From Caldisericia bacterium (GTDB taxonomy: Bacteria > Caldisericota > Caldisericia > UBA6126), in NCBI GenBank assembly GCA_028700655.1, contig JAQVSG010000011.1:1-41638 (forward strand): a stretch of 41,638 bases of DNA, given 5' to 3'. The position numbers and the translations under genes were made by a program. Under the pieces are notes generated by a model. That model saw only the letters and a list, made by a program, of their open reading frames with translations. It searched no databases and was not told where the DNA came from. The number at the start of each line of letters is the position of its first letter. Within the stretch, counting starts at the first letter, position 1. Positions 26,673-36,250 of the stretch are shown here, piece after piece.

Positions 26673-29360
26673 TTATAAAGTTACATAGGAAATAGATATG
26701 TGTTTAAAAGTAGGATTCCATTCTACAGTTGTGCGAAATACTTCAGAAAGGAACCGCAAAGGAACTAGAGTACGGGAATTCATAATCATCGGGGGAGCGT
26801 CAAGGGTAACTGTAGTGGAAATACCATTCTGTTCGACAATGGCTTCTTTTTTACCGATGTATAGAATGACCTTACTATCACCTTGATAAAGTGTAATTTT
26901 ACGTGTTTTTGCATCCCAATCAATACTAACTTTCAGTGAATCTGCTAAGAATCGCAAGGGAACCATTGTTCGATTGTTGTAGATAATAGGAGGACTTTCT
27001 AGAGACATTGCTTCGTCGTTGATAAAAGCCCAGTAATTGTCAATCCAAAGATGAACTTCTGTAATGTTAGTAAATGTGATAAAACTTCGAATTTGTGCAA
27101 ATTGATTGTCTTTTTGGACAAGCCAGGCTAGGTTGTTGTTTCTACGATGGGATGAAAAATGACTGATGAAGCTATTCTTGCCAGTTTTGTCCAGAAGAAT
27201 TTCTTTCTGGTCTTCTATGAACCATATTTTATTTCCATTGGTTTGCCCTTGGCTAAAGTATGATCTTTTGGTAGTTTTTTCGTACAAAGGGATGTCCGGT
27301 CGGATATATAGGCCTAGATCTGATATTGTGATTCGACTATTGTTGGTTTCAAGAGAATAAGAATTTTGATGTGGGTTCATATATATTGCCTTGTTGAGGT
27401 AGAGTGTTGAAAACCCATTTTTTAACGTTTTGAAAGTGACAGAAGCAAGAACTCCTGTTCCATTCATACCTATTCGCTTACGCTCTCGAGAAATAGTAAT
27501 GGAGAGAACGTTGTCTTGCAAAGATGTTCGTATTTTGGGTATAACACCATCTTGAGAGAAGAACGAACCATATTGGTACTGATTTGGCTGTATTTCCAAA
27601 AAGGTTGGATCAAAAAGCAATTCTAGAAAAACAGAATCGGCATTAAGAAGGTTTTTCCCAATAACATCCACCGTAAAATGGGTATTTTTTTGCAAATGCC
27701 ATTGAGAAAAATTCAAAAAAGCTTTTTGGTTTTCTCCATACGGTAAAATCGTAAATCTAGGACAAAGAAAAACAGATTTAAAAGGACTCATTAAATGAAA
27801 TGAAATAGTATACGTGCTTGGGTATATGGAAGGTTTTGGCGTGATTTTAACAATGAATTCACCAGGAGTGGGTATTGTTTCAGGATATACAGATACTTGA
27901 AACAAATCTGTGTTGTAGTTACCAGGGTAGAGAGAAACTGAATCGGCAAAGCCAGCACTTTCCACAGAAATTGTAAAGTAGATATTTTCACCAAGGATCG
28001 CTGTTTTGTAGGGCTCATCCAAGGATGCTGAAAAGTTTCTACCAAAAGAAGAATTAAGCCTAGATGCTGGATCACCGTATAAATTGAAGGAATAGAAGTT
28101 TGCATAATCAAAACTACCCAGCTGTGAATACTTTTTCCAACATTCTTCAATAGCATTGTACAAAGCATCTCCGTAGCTTTGATTGCGAAGTGTGATATTA
28201 CGCACAATTAAATATAGTAATGTTTGATTTCCCCCATTTTGTAAAGACCGCCAGTCTATAGAATACCAGTTTACAGAAGTACCCCCAATGAAGCAACTAA
28301 AGCCATTTAATAAGGCCATTTTTCCCAAATTGGAGTCATGGGGGTATAAGTTTGAACAACACCCAGAAATAAACAAGCCATGATCTTGCGATATGGTATT
28401 GAATGAATTGATATCAAGGACGGTTTCTTCAACCAGCTCTTTTCTTTCGACTTTCCGATTGCTGTTCTTATCTTTGTCCCAAATTTTGGATATCAACTCT
28501 GTATGGGATCCGTGTCCTTCCCACAGAACCATATCAAAAGAGTTCTTTTCCAATAGAAATTCAAAATTTTTTTTCTTCAACGCATATTCTGCAGGGTATG
28601 TGGAGGGTTGTAGACCTCCTTTTTCTCCCATTCGATATGTGTTGTAATTAAGGGGTTTTAAGAGATCTTGAACAATGGATTCCGTCAAAGATGCCCCATC
28701 TGTTCTTTGGTCAATGAAATCCATTTGTTCTGTTTCTTCCATTGCATAGTTCAATATGGTAGAGCTTAACAAAGCTTTTTTCTGAGGGGGCTTGTTTTCA
28801 GTACGAATCATTCGATTGATAATGGTGGACACTTCTTGAGGAGTTTGAAATGGGATTCTCCCAACGCGAACTTCCGCATGAAAAGATATATTTTTATCTC
28901 CGATAAATTCTCCGGTGTAACCGTTTTGATTAACATCAAGATCGGAGTCTAGAGAGCAAAAGAAAAAATCGCTTTGAATGGTGTTGTATTTATATACACC
29001 TGAGTCTCTTGGATAGAAGGGATAGAAGGTTTCATAAGGAATGGTTTTTTCATCTCCTACAAGTACAACATAGCGGAGATTCCACGATTCGAATTTACTG
29101 ATTAAAAAATTGCGTATCTGATCTTGTTTTGTGGTACCTACATATTGATTAAAAATCTCTCCCGTTTCATAGTAGGCTGTTAGCAACCCTTGCTTTTGGC
29201 GGTGCTTGATGAGGGGGTGTAAAACGGTTGTTAATCCAGGAGGGGCAATGATTAAATAATCAACTTGTTCTTTTATGGCTCCTTTTGTTGGGGGGATAAG
29301 AAAAAACACATGGGCAACAAGAAGTCCACAAAGACATAATAATAGAAATTTATTTTTCAT
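26673..29360 (-). CDS. Secreted C25 (gingipain-like) cysteine protease with cohesin-like and stalk domains
   Basis: A signal peptide spans about residues 1-28. Residues 33-430 form a C25 peptidase domain: VDYLIIAPPGL, the LVGDEKTIP strand, catalytic His H283 in EGHGSH, and a catalytic Cys at C334 or C335 in ISGCCSN. An Ig-like segment (about 445-550) follows, then a cohesin-like beta domain (about 560-690, SVFLELLFDPTFLEI and GTGVLASVTFKTL). At the C terminus are two copper-amine-oxidase N-terminal type modules (NRTMVPLRFLAD and SRTLVPLRFLSE), which are common on Firmicutes-type envelope proteins. No sortase or S-layer anchor is seen. It is probably an extracellular protease held at the envelope. 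The gene lies 21 bases after the TPR membrane gene. Confidence 0.82.
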   Translation of the reverse strand: MKNKFLLLCLCGLLVAHVFFLIPPTKGAIKEQVDYLIIAPPGLTTVLHPLIKHRQKQGLLTAYYETGEIFNQYVGTTKQDQIRNFLISKFESWNLRYVVLVGDEKTIPYETFYPFYPRDSGVYKYNTIQSDFFFCSLDSDLDVNQNGYTGEFIGDKNISFHAEVRVGRIPFQTPQEVSTIINRMIRTENKPPQKKALLSSTILNYAMEETEQMDFIDQRTDGASLTESIVQDLLKPLNYNTYRMGEKGGLQPSTYPAEYALKKKNFEFLLEKNSFDMVLWEGHGSHTELISKIWDKDKNSNRKVERKELVEETVLDINSFNTISQDHGLFISGCCSNLYPHDSNLGKMALLNGFSCFIGGTSVNWYSIDWRSLQNGGNQTLLYLIVRNITLRNQSYGDALYNAIEECWKKYSQLGSFDYANFYSFNLYGDPASRLNSSFGRNFSASLDEPYKTAILGENIYFTISVESAGFADSVSLYPGNYNTDLFQVSVYPETIPTPGEFIVKITPKPSIYPSTYTISFHLMSPFKSVFLCPRFTILPYGENQKAFLNFSQWHLQKNTHFTVDVIGKNLLNADSVFLELLFDPTFLEIQPNQYQYGSFFSQDGVIPKIRTSLQDNVLSITISRERKRIGMNGTGVLASVTFKTLKNGFSTLYLNKAIYMNPHQNSYSLETNNSRITISDLGLYIRPDIPLYEKTTKRSYFSQGQTNGNKIWFIEDQKEILLDKTGKNSFISHFSSHRRNNNLAWLVQKDNQFAQIRSFITFTNITEVHLWIDNYWAFINDEAMSLESPPIIYNNRTMVPLRFLADSLKVSIDWDAKTRKITLYQGDSKVILYIGKKEAIVEQNGISTTVTLDAPPMIMNSRTLVPLRFLSEVFRTTVEWNPTFKHISISYVTL

Positions 29361-29381
29361 GAATAGTATTATCCATTGGAT

Positions 29382-30545
29382 TTAGCTGGATACAATAAAG
29401 ACTTCAAGAACTCGCTTATATTGCTCGCCGTATAATCTGAATCCTGTGTTTACAAAAATGTTATCGAATTGGACATAGGGTAATTTCGCTTTGGAAACAG
29501 TTTTAGCAACCCACTCCGAAGCTTTTACAGGGTCGCTCTCTGTGCGGAAAAGGGTGGAAGCAAAGCTTAGATAATTGGAGGAAAGTTTGTCAAACGAATA
29601 GTCTTGAGGTAATGTTTGGGATTTCGTAGCGTCTGTTTGAAAGATTACCCGATAGACTTCATGAGGGTTTTTTAAGTACAAACGACAGGTCAGCTCAGAT
29701 TGAGTGTCATCATCAAACATCCGACCATCGATCACCCAGTTTCCGGTGGAAACCATTTTGGGTTCTTCAAAGGTAAGATAGTAGGATTCACGTAACTGAT
29801 TCTGGAATTCCTGTACCTCTATTCCAGGAAGGGTGCTTGAGTGAGTAATTTTCATTTGGTCAATCATGTTCTGGGCTTTGGGAGTCAGGACAAGCATTTT
29901 TTCAAAATCTCGCATTGCTTTTTCAAACTCATTGTTTTGGAAGAAGTATTCTCCCCGTTCAAAATAAGCTTCGTTGAGAATTGTATCAATTTCAGGGGTA
30001 GGATTTAACTGTTTTGCTTGTAGAAGAATTTGAATTCCCTCGGTTAAATGGTTTTCTTCAATTAACAGTAGTCCCTCTTTATACAGATTTTCAAACTCTG
30101 AAAGATGGTTGCTTGTTTCACTATGGATGGGTTGTGAAGGTGGTTTTGAGAATAGTACTCTCCCAACCACAATGATTGCAATGATCAGCAACAAAGAAAG
30201 GACAATTGTAAAAATGGGATTTCTTTGGACTCTTTTTTTCCGTTGAAGTTGTTTTGGACAAGCAGATACGATGGTGGAAATAGTGGGTATTGATAGCAAC
30301 CATCGGTGAAGAGAAGTTACATCAGAAGGATGTACAGGCAAAGAAAGAAACTCTTTTTGTGTTCCTTCAAAATGAATCGTGATCGTTCTATGGTTTTCTC
30401 GTAGAATTTCTGAAAAGAAGATAGCCTGTGTTTCTTGTAAAGGGATGGAGTATTGTTTTTTTCCAATCCATGCAATGAGTGTTTCAGCCGTGGCCAACTG
30501 CAATCTACATTTTCTTTTCTGCGATCGAAAGGTAAACGTTTTCAT
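29382..30545 (-). CDS. Membrane protein with N-terminal PH-like region and outer TPR region, function unknown
   Basis: A 387-residue protein. Residues of about 1-95 are beta-rich and end in an amphipathic helix (SDVTSLHRWLLSI), resembling a PH-like domain. One membrane helix spans about 111-132. Residues of about 150-230 contain TPR-like helices (FENLYKEGLLLIEENHLTEGIQ and AYFERGEYFFQNNEFEKAM), and a mixed domain follows to the end. I know no named family with this order. It is the first gene of the minus-strand operon leading to the C25 protease. A link between an inner sensor face and an outer protein-binding face is only a guess. Confidence 0.6.
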   Translation of the reverse strand: MKTFTFRSQKRKCRLQLATAETLIAWIGKKQYSIPLQETQAIFFSEILRENHRTITIHFEGTQKEFLSLPVHPSDVTSLHRWLLSIPTISTIVSACPKQLQRKKRVQRNPIFTIVLSLLLIIAIIVVGRVLFSKPPSQPIHSETSNHLSEFENLYKEGLLLIEENHLTEGIQILLQAKQLNPTPEIDTILNEAYFERGEYFFQNNEFEKAMRDFEKMLVLTPKAQNMIDQMKITHSSTLPGIEVQEFQNQLRESYYLTFEEPKMVSTGNWVIDGRMFDDDTQSELTCRLYLKNPHEVYRVIFQTDATKSQTLPQDYSFDKLSSNYLSFASTLFRTESDPVKASEWVAKTVSKAKLPYVQFDNIFVNTGFRLYGEQYKRVLEVFIVSS

Positions 30546-30578
30546 AGGTATTCTCTTTCATGGTATTGAAACATCTTC

Positions 30579-30605
30579 ATTATACTCTAACATAGAGGTG
30601 TGCAA
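30579..30605 (-). promoter_or_regulatory. Candidate promoter of the TPR-C25-PII-antiporter operon
   Basis: On the minus strand TTGCAC (30600-30605) and a perfect TATAAT (30579-30584) are 15 bases apart, in the 93-base space between divergent genes. The short spacer lowers confidence, but the -10 box matches consensus exactly. Confidence 0.35.
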
Positions 30606-30638
30606 AATAAAAGTCCATGAATACTTGAGAGGTATATT

Positions 30639-31379
30639 ATGAAAGGCATTGTACTAGCTGGCGGGATAGGATCAAGACTTTTTCCTTTAACAAAGGCAAC
30701 AAACAAGACATTATTACCGATTGGTAGATTTCCAATGATCTATTATCCTATTATGAATATGAAGCAATGTGGTATTACAGAAATCATGATCGTGACAAAT
30801 CAACTGCATATAGGTGATTTTGCTTCTGTTTTTGGCTCTGGTTCTGAGTATGGAGTTCATATTGTATACGCGGTTCAGGAGAAAGCATTGGGAATTGTGG
30901 ATGCACTCAAGGAAGCAAGAGATTTTTCTTATGGAGACTCCATGATGCTTTTTCTGGGAGACTGTATATTTGAAAAACCTATTCATTATTTCCATACGGC
31001 GTATGTACAAAAGCAGAATGGAAAAGGGGCTCGAGTACTATTATACGAAGTGCCCGATCCAGAAAGATTCGGGGTTGCAACCATAGAGGGTGATTTAATC
31101 ACTGAGATTGAAGAGAAGCCAAAGTATCCAAAAAGTAATTTTGCAGTTGTGGGGGCTTACTTATATGATCAGACCGCATGGGATAAGATTCCCCACATCA
31201 CTCCTTCTGCACGCGGAGAATATGAGATTACTAGCTTGAACAATATGTACATCCAAGAGCGATCCATGCAATACGATGTAGTTCAGGGGAAATGGTTTGA
31301 TGCCGGTACATTTCAAACTTTACTAGATGCAGGGAGCGTTATGATGGAAGTTTATGACAATTCGCAAAAGGACCTTTGA
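30639..31379 (+). CDS. Sugar-phosphate nucleotidyltransferase (RmlA-like, short form)
   Basis: A nucleotidyltransferase of 246 residues. The pyrophosphorylase signature GGIGSRLFPLT is at residues 8-18. LLPIGRFPMIYYP carries the substrate-binding segment, LGDCIF the metal-binding Asp, and EEKPKYPKSNFAVVGAYLYD the sugar pocket. It is related to the rmlA gene at 39485-40405 but about 60 residues shorter, lacking the C-terminal regulatory helices, and differs at many positions (for example GDCIFE against GDNLFY). Nucleotide and sugar specificity are uncertain. GAGAGGT supports the ATG. Its last 26 bases overlap the membrane glycosyltransferase, so the pair likely works in one surface-polymer step. 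Confidence 0.85.
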   Translation: MKGIVLAGGIGSRLFPLTKATNKTLLPIGRFPMIYYPIMNMKQCGITEIMIVTNQLHIGDFASVFGSGSEYGVHIVYAVQEKALGIVDALKEARDFSYGDSMMLFLGDCIFEKPIHYFHTAYVQKQNGKGARVLLYEVPDPERFGVATIEGDLITEIEEKPKYPKSNFAVVGAYLYDQTAWDKIPHITPSARGEYEITSLNNMYIQERSMQYDVVQGKWFDAGTFQTLLDAGSVMMEVYDNSQKDL

Positions 31380-33021
31380 TTCAATATACTCATCGCCGAA
31401 AAGTTGTGTGGAATGCAGAGAAACGACACATTACGATGGATTATTGAACAGCATGTTGAATCCAATTAAAAACACCTTCAATGCGCATAAATGGCAGGCC
31501 ACTTTTTTTATTGTTGCCTTTGTATTGTTCCTTGTTCTGGTAACCTATGCTTCTTCTGGTCCTTATATTGATGATCACTACTGGTATTTAGCAGACATTG
31601 AATCCATTCTTCAAGGGCGAGGTGTGCAATCCAACAATATATTTCCCATTGAAGCAATACAAGGCAAAGTAATCAACAACCCTCCTTTTGTGCACAATTC
31701 TCCATTTATCTATATAGCGGCTGTTTTAGGGATCTTTTTTGGGGCTTACAGTGGTTGGATCCTCTTGTCAATTCTTTGCAGTCTTCTTGCTGCATGGTTG
31801 ATATACAAAACCGTTTCATTGGTTGCCAATACTTCCAAAGCGCTGCTTGCAGGTGGTTTCTATTTGCTTTTACCAAGCACTATTTGGGTTTCTTCTGAGC
31901 TTATCGTAGAGGCTATGATAGCGCCCTTTATGGTTTGGATTGTGTATTTGTATCTATCTTCAAAAGATCGTTTTTTGCCTTGGATTTGGATGATTCTGAT
32001 GGCTGTTTTTGTTTCGATCACCAAGGCCAATTTTGTTTTGCTTCTAGCTATTATTCCTGGCGCCTACCTTGTTCATCACTGGCGTAAGAAGTTCTATATA
32101 TTGCGAACATTTGCTCTTGTTTTTGTCGCGATTATCACTTTTTTCGTTATAACCCCTTTGTTTCCCAACAATGCTGCTTCTTCGGAGAATGCCTTACAAT
32201 CTTATTTGAACATCATTCATGTGGGCGTACCCGGTAAAACAAGCAATATGGAATCGTATTTCAACATACATCCAACCAATTATAGCTTTGATGAATATGT
32301 AGAGAATTTGGTTCTGAAAACAAAAAAGAGCCTGCGCCTTCAATTATTGAATGTCAATCTGGACGGTATTGCCTTTTATATTCCCTTCAATATATTGTAT
32401 TTATTGTGTATCACAGGACTTTTTTTTTCAATCCGACGAAAGAAAAAGCTTGAAAAGAAATTGTATGGAGCAGCCATCGTCCTTTTTTTTGTTTATTTAC
32501 TTACGATCTGTCTCATGCAAAATCAGTTTCGATACATGCAAATGTTCTATCCCATCCCCCTAATTGGTGCTTTTGGTTATGCTTATCATAGGCATAAAGA
32601 GTTTCCAAAACATCAAAAGAAACAGTTATTCAATACAGTTCTCTTTTCCATTGTAACTCTGTTTCTTGTTTATATCAGCTTCACTCTTATTCAGCAACAA
32701 CGCGCATATGGGATTTCGGCAGCAGAACGATATCAGACATTTTCTGAATCGATACATTCTGTGCCTGCAACGGATGCTATTATGGTAGAGGGTATTAAGT
32801 ACTATACTTTGTATGGCTATGTGCTACAACCCAGGCGTGTTTTATATGTTATCGATTCGTATACCCAAAAGGACCTTGAAACGATAATGCGAAACGGAAG
32901 TGCTACGTGGCTTTTGTGCGAAGACTCTTCTCCCATTATTGATACATTGCATCTTCTTGGTACACCAAGGACACGACTACTTTCTCCTTTGGAAAATCTT
33001 GTACTAGTCAAACTTGAATAG
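31354..33021 (+). CDS. GT-C type multi-pass membrane glycosyltransferase (ArnT/PMT-like)
   Basis: A polytopic protein of 555 residues. The first membrane helix (about 50-66) is followed by an outer loop beginning GPYIDDHYWY. The Asp pair D73-D74 is where GT-C enzymes such as ArnT and the PMTs keep their catalytic acid. About ten helices follow, then an outer C-terminal domain. Such enzymes use polyprenyl-phosphate-linked sugars on the outside. The donor and acceptor are unknown. The listed start overlaps the upstream gene by 26 bases; ATG at 31453 would give a shorter cytoplasmic tail and is also possible. It ends three bases from the convergent GT-C gene of the neighbouring cassette. Confidence 0.75.
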   Translation: MTIRKRTFDSIYSSPKSCVECRETTHYDGLLNSMLNPIKNTFNAHKWQATFFIVAFVLFLVLVTYASSGPYIDDHYWYLADIESILQGRGVQSNNIFPIEAIQGKVINNPPFVHNSPFIYIAAVLGIFFGAYSGWILLSILCSLLAAWLIYKTVSLVANTSKALLAGGFYLLLPSTIWVSSELIVEAMIAPFMVWIVYLYLSSKDRFLPWIWMILMAVFVSITKANFVLLLAIIPGAYLVHHWRKKFYILRTFALVFVAIITFFVITPLFPNNAASSENALQSYLNIIHVGVPGKTSNMESYFNIHPTNYSFDEYVENLVLKTKKSLRLQLLNVNLDGIAFYIPFNILYLLCITGLFFSIRRKKKLEKKLYGAAIVLFFVYLLTICLMQNQFRYMQMFYPIPLIGAFGYAYHRHKEFPKHQKKQLFNTVLFSIVTLFLVYISFTLIQQQRAYGISAAERYQTFSESIHSVPATDAIMVEGIKYYTLYGYVLQPRRVLYVIDSYTQKDLETIMRNGSATWLLCEDSSPIIDTLHLLGTPRTRLLSPLENLVLVKLE

Positions 33022-33024
33022 GAT

Positions 33025-34761
33025 TTATGGAGTGGATAGATAGAAAAACACCCATCCTTCCTCTTTTCCTGCATGATTAAAATAGCGGAAGTCATGCACA
33101 ATTTCTACATGAACTGTTTGGTTGCCAAGTAATGGTGAGTAGTGATTGGTGAAGTGTTTTTCAAAATTGTTTTTAAAATGAGAAAACGATCCCTTTGGAT
33201 GCACAAAAAAGAAACAAACATACTCTTTGTTGTTAACCATTTTCAAGCACAATTCCCGACCGTTTTGTATTCCAAGCGAATGTAAGTGTTCATAGTAGTA
33301 AGGAGAATGTACCATCCAACCCTCGGGAAGAAGATGCAAATGGGGGAAGAAACTTGTTCTTGTCCAAGGAGAAACTGCTATATTCAATGTGGGAATTTGA
33401 GCAAAGTTTGTGTTAGCAGGGAAATGGTATATCATTGTGTTGGCAATTCTCTGATTGTATTGGGCTATTCTTTGTGTTTTATTGGTTTGAACAACACTTA
33501 AGTAACATATTCCCCCCAGCATGAAAACAATAATGATCACTGGGAAAGATTTGGGAATCCATGTAACCGATTGTTTTTTTTGAGGAAACAAAGAAAAAGA
33601 GAAAATCACGATGTAGAGAAAAGTTAATAAGGGATAGAAAACCCTTATTTGGTAGCGGATAAAAAGTAATCCTAAAGTGCAAAACAAGATATAAAGAACA
33701 AACATGGAGATAACAAAAGACTCATGTTTTGTTGAAGAACTCACAAGTATATTATTGTTCCGTTTTTCAGGCACACTGGAAGTAGTTTGAAAAAGAAAAA
33801 AGAGAAGAAGAATGAAAATCCAATGAAACAATGTAAATGGGAACTCTTTCCATCCATTTTCCCAATTCCAGAGTTTGAAAATGTCAAAATGTTGCTTGAT
33901 GAAGCTGCTCATTGTTGAATGATTATAGATTGTCTCATCGTGAGTCCACCAAGAGCCTAAAATATACATATCTTCTTCTGGAAATGACTGGACAACAGTA
34001 CTCTTTGGTATGTTTTTAAGGAAAGGTGTGTCAATAAGAAGACTTCTGTCTTTTTGTATTTTTTGATATTTGGTGGAAACTTCGTTATAAAAAGGTTCTG
34101 TGAATCCAATACAGAAAGAGAATGCAAGCAAGGGAATCATAACAAAAAGCAGCTTTTTTTTTGCTACGGTGGAACTTTTGAGAATAAAAAATACGATACC
34201 GGGCAGACTGATGATGAATGCAATCGGAAAAATGCTAGGCCTTGCAAGGATACTGGTTGCTAGGAGGAGTCCTATGAACTGAAAAGAAACCACATTCGTA
34301 TTGGGATGAAAAGAATTCCACACTAAGGAAGTGACTCCAATAAACCACAAAAAAAGGCTTAAGGAGGTGAAGCTTATCTGGAAAAAGAAAAAATTACAAA
34401 TGACAATAAAACCTGATATGGAAATGATTCTTGATGCATTGTTACGAGACATACAATAGAGAATTTTTATGCCTACAAATAGACCTATCGACTGAAACAC
34501 TAGAATGAATGAAAAAAGCCATGGGAAAGAAGGTATTTTTTGATAAAGGAAATAGAGAATGCTACTGAGAAGTGGCGATAAGAAAATACTATTTGGATGA
34601 GATATCCCATCAAATCCTCCCCGAAGGATTTCAACAATAGCTGCATCATCAGAGAAGAAGTATAAAAATGAATGGAAACATAGAAGAAGGCATAGGATAA
34701 AGATCGCAGTAATTAGAAAAGGAACTGTGTTCTCTTTGACGAGAAGTAGCTTTCTTTTCAT
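33025..34761 (-). CDS. GT-C type multi-pass membrane protein, probable glycosyltransferase
   Basis: A membrane protein of 578 residues with about ten or eleven helices and a C-terminal outer domain. After the first helix comes YFFSDDAAIVEILRGG. The Asp pair D38-D39 occupies the GT-C catalytic position, as in the protein encoded convergently at 31354-33021. Overall similarity to named GT-C families is low, so the assignment rests on topology, motif and operon. The ATG at 34761 overlaps the wecE stop by ATGA; a TTG further upstream (34794) gives a longer but less likely product. As the last gene of the cassette it is the best candidate for transferring the finished lipid-linked sugar to an outer acceptor. 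Confidence 0.68.
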   Translation of the reverse strand: MKRKLLLVKENTVPFLITAIFILCLLLCFHSFLYFFSDDAAIVEILRGGFDGISHPNSIFLSPLLSSILYFLYQKIPSFPWLFSFILVFQSIGLFVGIKILYCMSRNNASRIISISGFIVICNFFFFQISFTSLSLFLWFIGVTSLVWNSFHPNTNVVSFQFIGLLLATSILARPSIFPIAFIISLPGIVFFILKSSTVAKKKLLFVMIPLLAFSFCIGFTEPFYNEVSTKYQKIQKDRSLLIDTPFLKNIPKSTVVQSFPEEDMYILGSWWTHDETIYNHSTMSSFIKQHFDIFKLWNWENGWKEFPFTLFHWIFILLLFFLFQTTSSVPEKRNNNILVSSSTKHESFVISMFVLYILFCTLGLLFIRYQIRVFYPLLTFLYIVIFSFSLFPQKKQSVTWIPKSFPVIIIVFMLGGICYLSVVQTNKTQRIAQYNQRIANTMIYHFPANTNFAQIPTLNIAVSPWTRTSFFPHLHLLPEGWMVHSPYYYEHLHSLGIQNGRELCLKMVNNKEYVCFFFVHPKGSFSHFKNNFEKHFTNHYSPLLGNQTVHVEIVHDFRYFNHAGKEEGWVFFYLSTP

Positions 34762-35894
34762 GAAGGATTGAAAAACATCTTGATATGGGAGCAAATATAC
34801 AGAATTTCTGTTTTAGTAAGGCCATAAAACATGGGAAGTCTCAGCAATCGAGAACTTTCTTTGGATGTGAAGTGGTCTTGTCCATGAAATCGTCCATATT
34901 TTTTTCCCGCGGGAGAAGAATGCAGCGGGATGTAATGAAAAACGGAATGGATTCCTTGTTTTTTTAGATAGTCCATGAGGGAGTTGCGTGTGTTTTCGTC
35001 CTTTGTTTTGACATAGAACATGTGGGCATTGTGCCGACATTCTTTAGGTACCGATGGTAAGGTCAGAAAACCTTTTTCTTGCAGCAACATTAGTTGGCTG
35101 TAATACAGATTCCAAGAATTCATGCGATCCGTAAGAATGGTTTTTTCTTCCATAAATTGACCAAAAAGATAGGCTGCACTCATCTCATTCAATAGATACG
35201 AGGAACCAAGATCGATCCATGTATATTTGTCAACTTCTCCACGAAAGAATTTTTCTCGATTGGTGCCTTTTTCGCGAATAATCTCAGCCTTCTCAATAAG
35301 AATGGGGTTGTTAAGTAGTATAGCTCCTCCTTCCCCGCAAGAATAGTTTTTGGTTTCATGAAAACTAAAACAACCGATGCTTCCTACAGTGCCTACATAG
35401 TTTCCATTGTAGGAAGATCCTACTCCTTGTGCAGCATCTTCAATGATGGGAATGTTGTATTTGTCACCGATTCGTATTATTTCATCCATATGGCAGGATA
35501 CACCTGCATAATGCACCACAACAATTGCTTTGGTTTTATCGGTGATAGCCGATTCAATGCATTGTTCGTTGATGTTCATTGTGTCTGGCCGAATATCAAC
35601 AAAAACCAACCGAACTCCCCACAGGGCAAAAGCATTCGCTGTGGAGGTGAAAGTGTAGGATGGAAGAACAACCTCGTCTCCTGGTTTTAGCTGAAGAATC
35701 AAGGAAGCCATTTCCAATGCATGCGTACCCGAAGGAGTGAGAAATGCTTTTTTGCATTGATACCGATCTTCGATCCATTGACAACATTTTTTGTTAAAGG
35801 GTCCATCACCAGAAAACTTTTGGTTTTGAAATACGACCTCTATGTATTTTTTTTCTTTTCCTGTTATGCAAGGTTTGTTGAATGGAATGTTCAT
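34758..35894 (-). CDS. wecE: dTDP-4-amino-4,6-dideoxygalactose transaminase (WecE/RffA-like)
   Basis: A PLP-dependent DegT/DnrJ/EryC1-family aminotransferase of 378 residues. LTPSGTHALEMASLIL and IEDAAQGVGSSY shape the cofactor site, and the Schiff-base lysine is K182 in FHETKNYSCGEGGA, a sequence close to that of WecE. WecE converts dTDP-4-keto-6-deoxyglucose, the RmlB product, to the 4-amino-4,6-dideoxygalactose form using glutamate. Close relatives (FdtB, QdtB and VioA types) act at C3 or with other stereochemistry, so sugar identity is probable rather than proven. It is separated by 20 bases from the half transporters upstream and overlaps the GT-C gene by ATGA. Confidence 0.87.
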   Translation of the reverse strand: MNIPFNKPCITGKEKKYIEVVFQNQKFSGDGPFNKKCCQWIEDRYQCKKAFLTPSGTHALEMASLILQLKPGDEVVLPSYTFTSTANAFALWGVRLVFVDIRPDTMNINEQCIESAITDKTKAIVVVHYAGVSCHMDEIIRIGDKYNIPIIEDAAQGVGSSYNGNYVGTVGSIGCFSFHETKNYSCGEGGAILLNNPILIEKAEIIREKGTNREKFFRGEVDKYTWIDLGSSYLLNEMSAAYLFGQFMEEKTILTDRMNSWNLYYSQLMLLQEKGFLTLPSVPKECRHNAHMFYVKTKDENTRNSLMDYLKKQGIHSVFHYIPLHSSPAGKKYGRFHGQDHFTSKESSRLLRLPMFYGLTKTEILYICSHIKMFFNPS

Positions 35895-35914
35895 AGAATC
35901 CGTCCAATCTATTT

Positions 35915-36250
35915 TTAAAGCGTGAAAATAAAAATTCCTATTACAATGACAATAGTTCCCAAAAGGGTTTTTTTTGAGACTCTTTCTTTAAGAATAACAG
36001 TGCTTAAAAACAATACAATGATATATCCCAGTGACTGAATAACCGGTCCTTCTTTAAGGGGAATACTTTTGTACGCAAGGATGGTTAGAAAGGAAGATAA
36101 AAAAAGGAAAATATAGGCTACCATCACAAGTGGATTAACATATTCTTTGAATTTGGATGCATGATGTTTGTTGGCACTCATTTTTAGCAATATCTGGCAA
36201 TGAGCAGCAATAATGACGGCACATGTGAAAAGAATATATGGATTAATCAT
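35915..36250 (-). CDS. Four-helix SMR/EamA half transporter, subunit A (ArnE/ArnF-like)
   Basis: A 111-residue membrane protein with four predicted helices (about 4-22, 38-60, 68-87 and 93-111). The KEGPVIQSLGYIIVLFLS and LKERVSKKTLLGTIVIVIGIF segments are the usual DMT half-domain motifs. ArnE/ArnF and related pairs flip undecaprenyl-phosphate-linked sugars. Its start overlaps the next half transporter by eight bases, as expected for heterodimer subunits. Being inside a nucleotide-sugar and polyprenyl-sugar cassette makes flippase the preferred function over drug export. Confidence 0.75.
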   Translation of the reverse strand: MINPYILFTCAVIIAAHCQILLKMSANKHHASKFKEYVNPLVMVAYIFLFLSSFLTILAYKSIPLKEGPVIQSLGYIIVLFLSTVILKERVSKKTLLGTIVIVIGIFIFTL

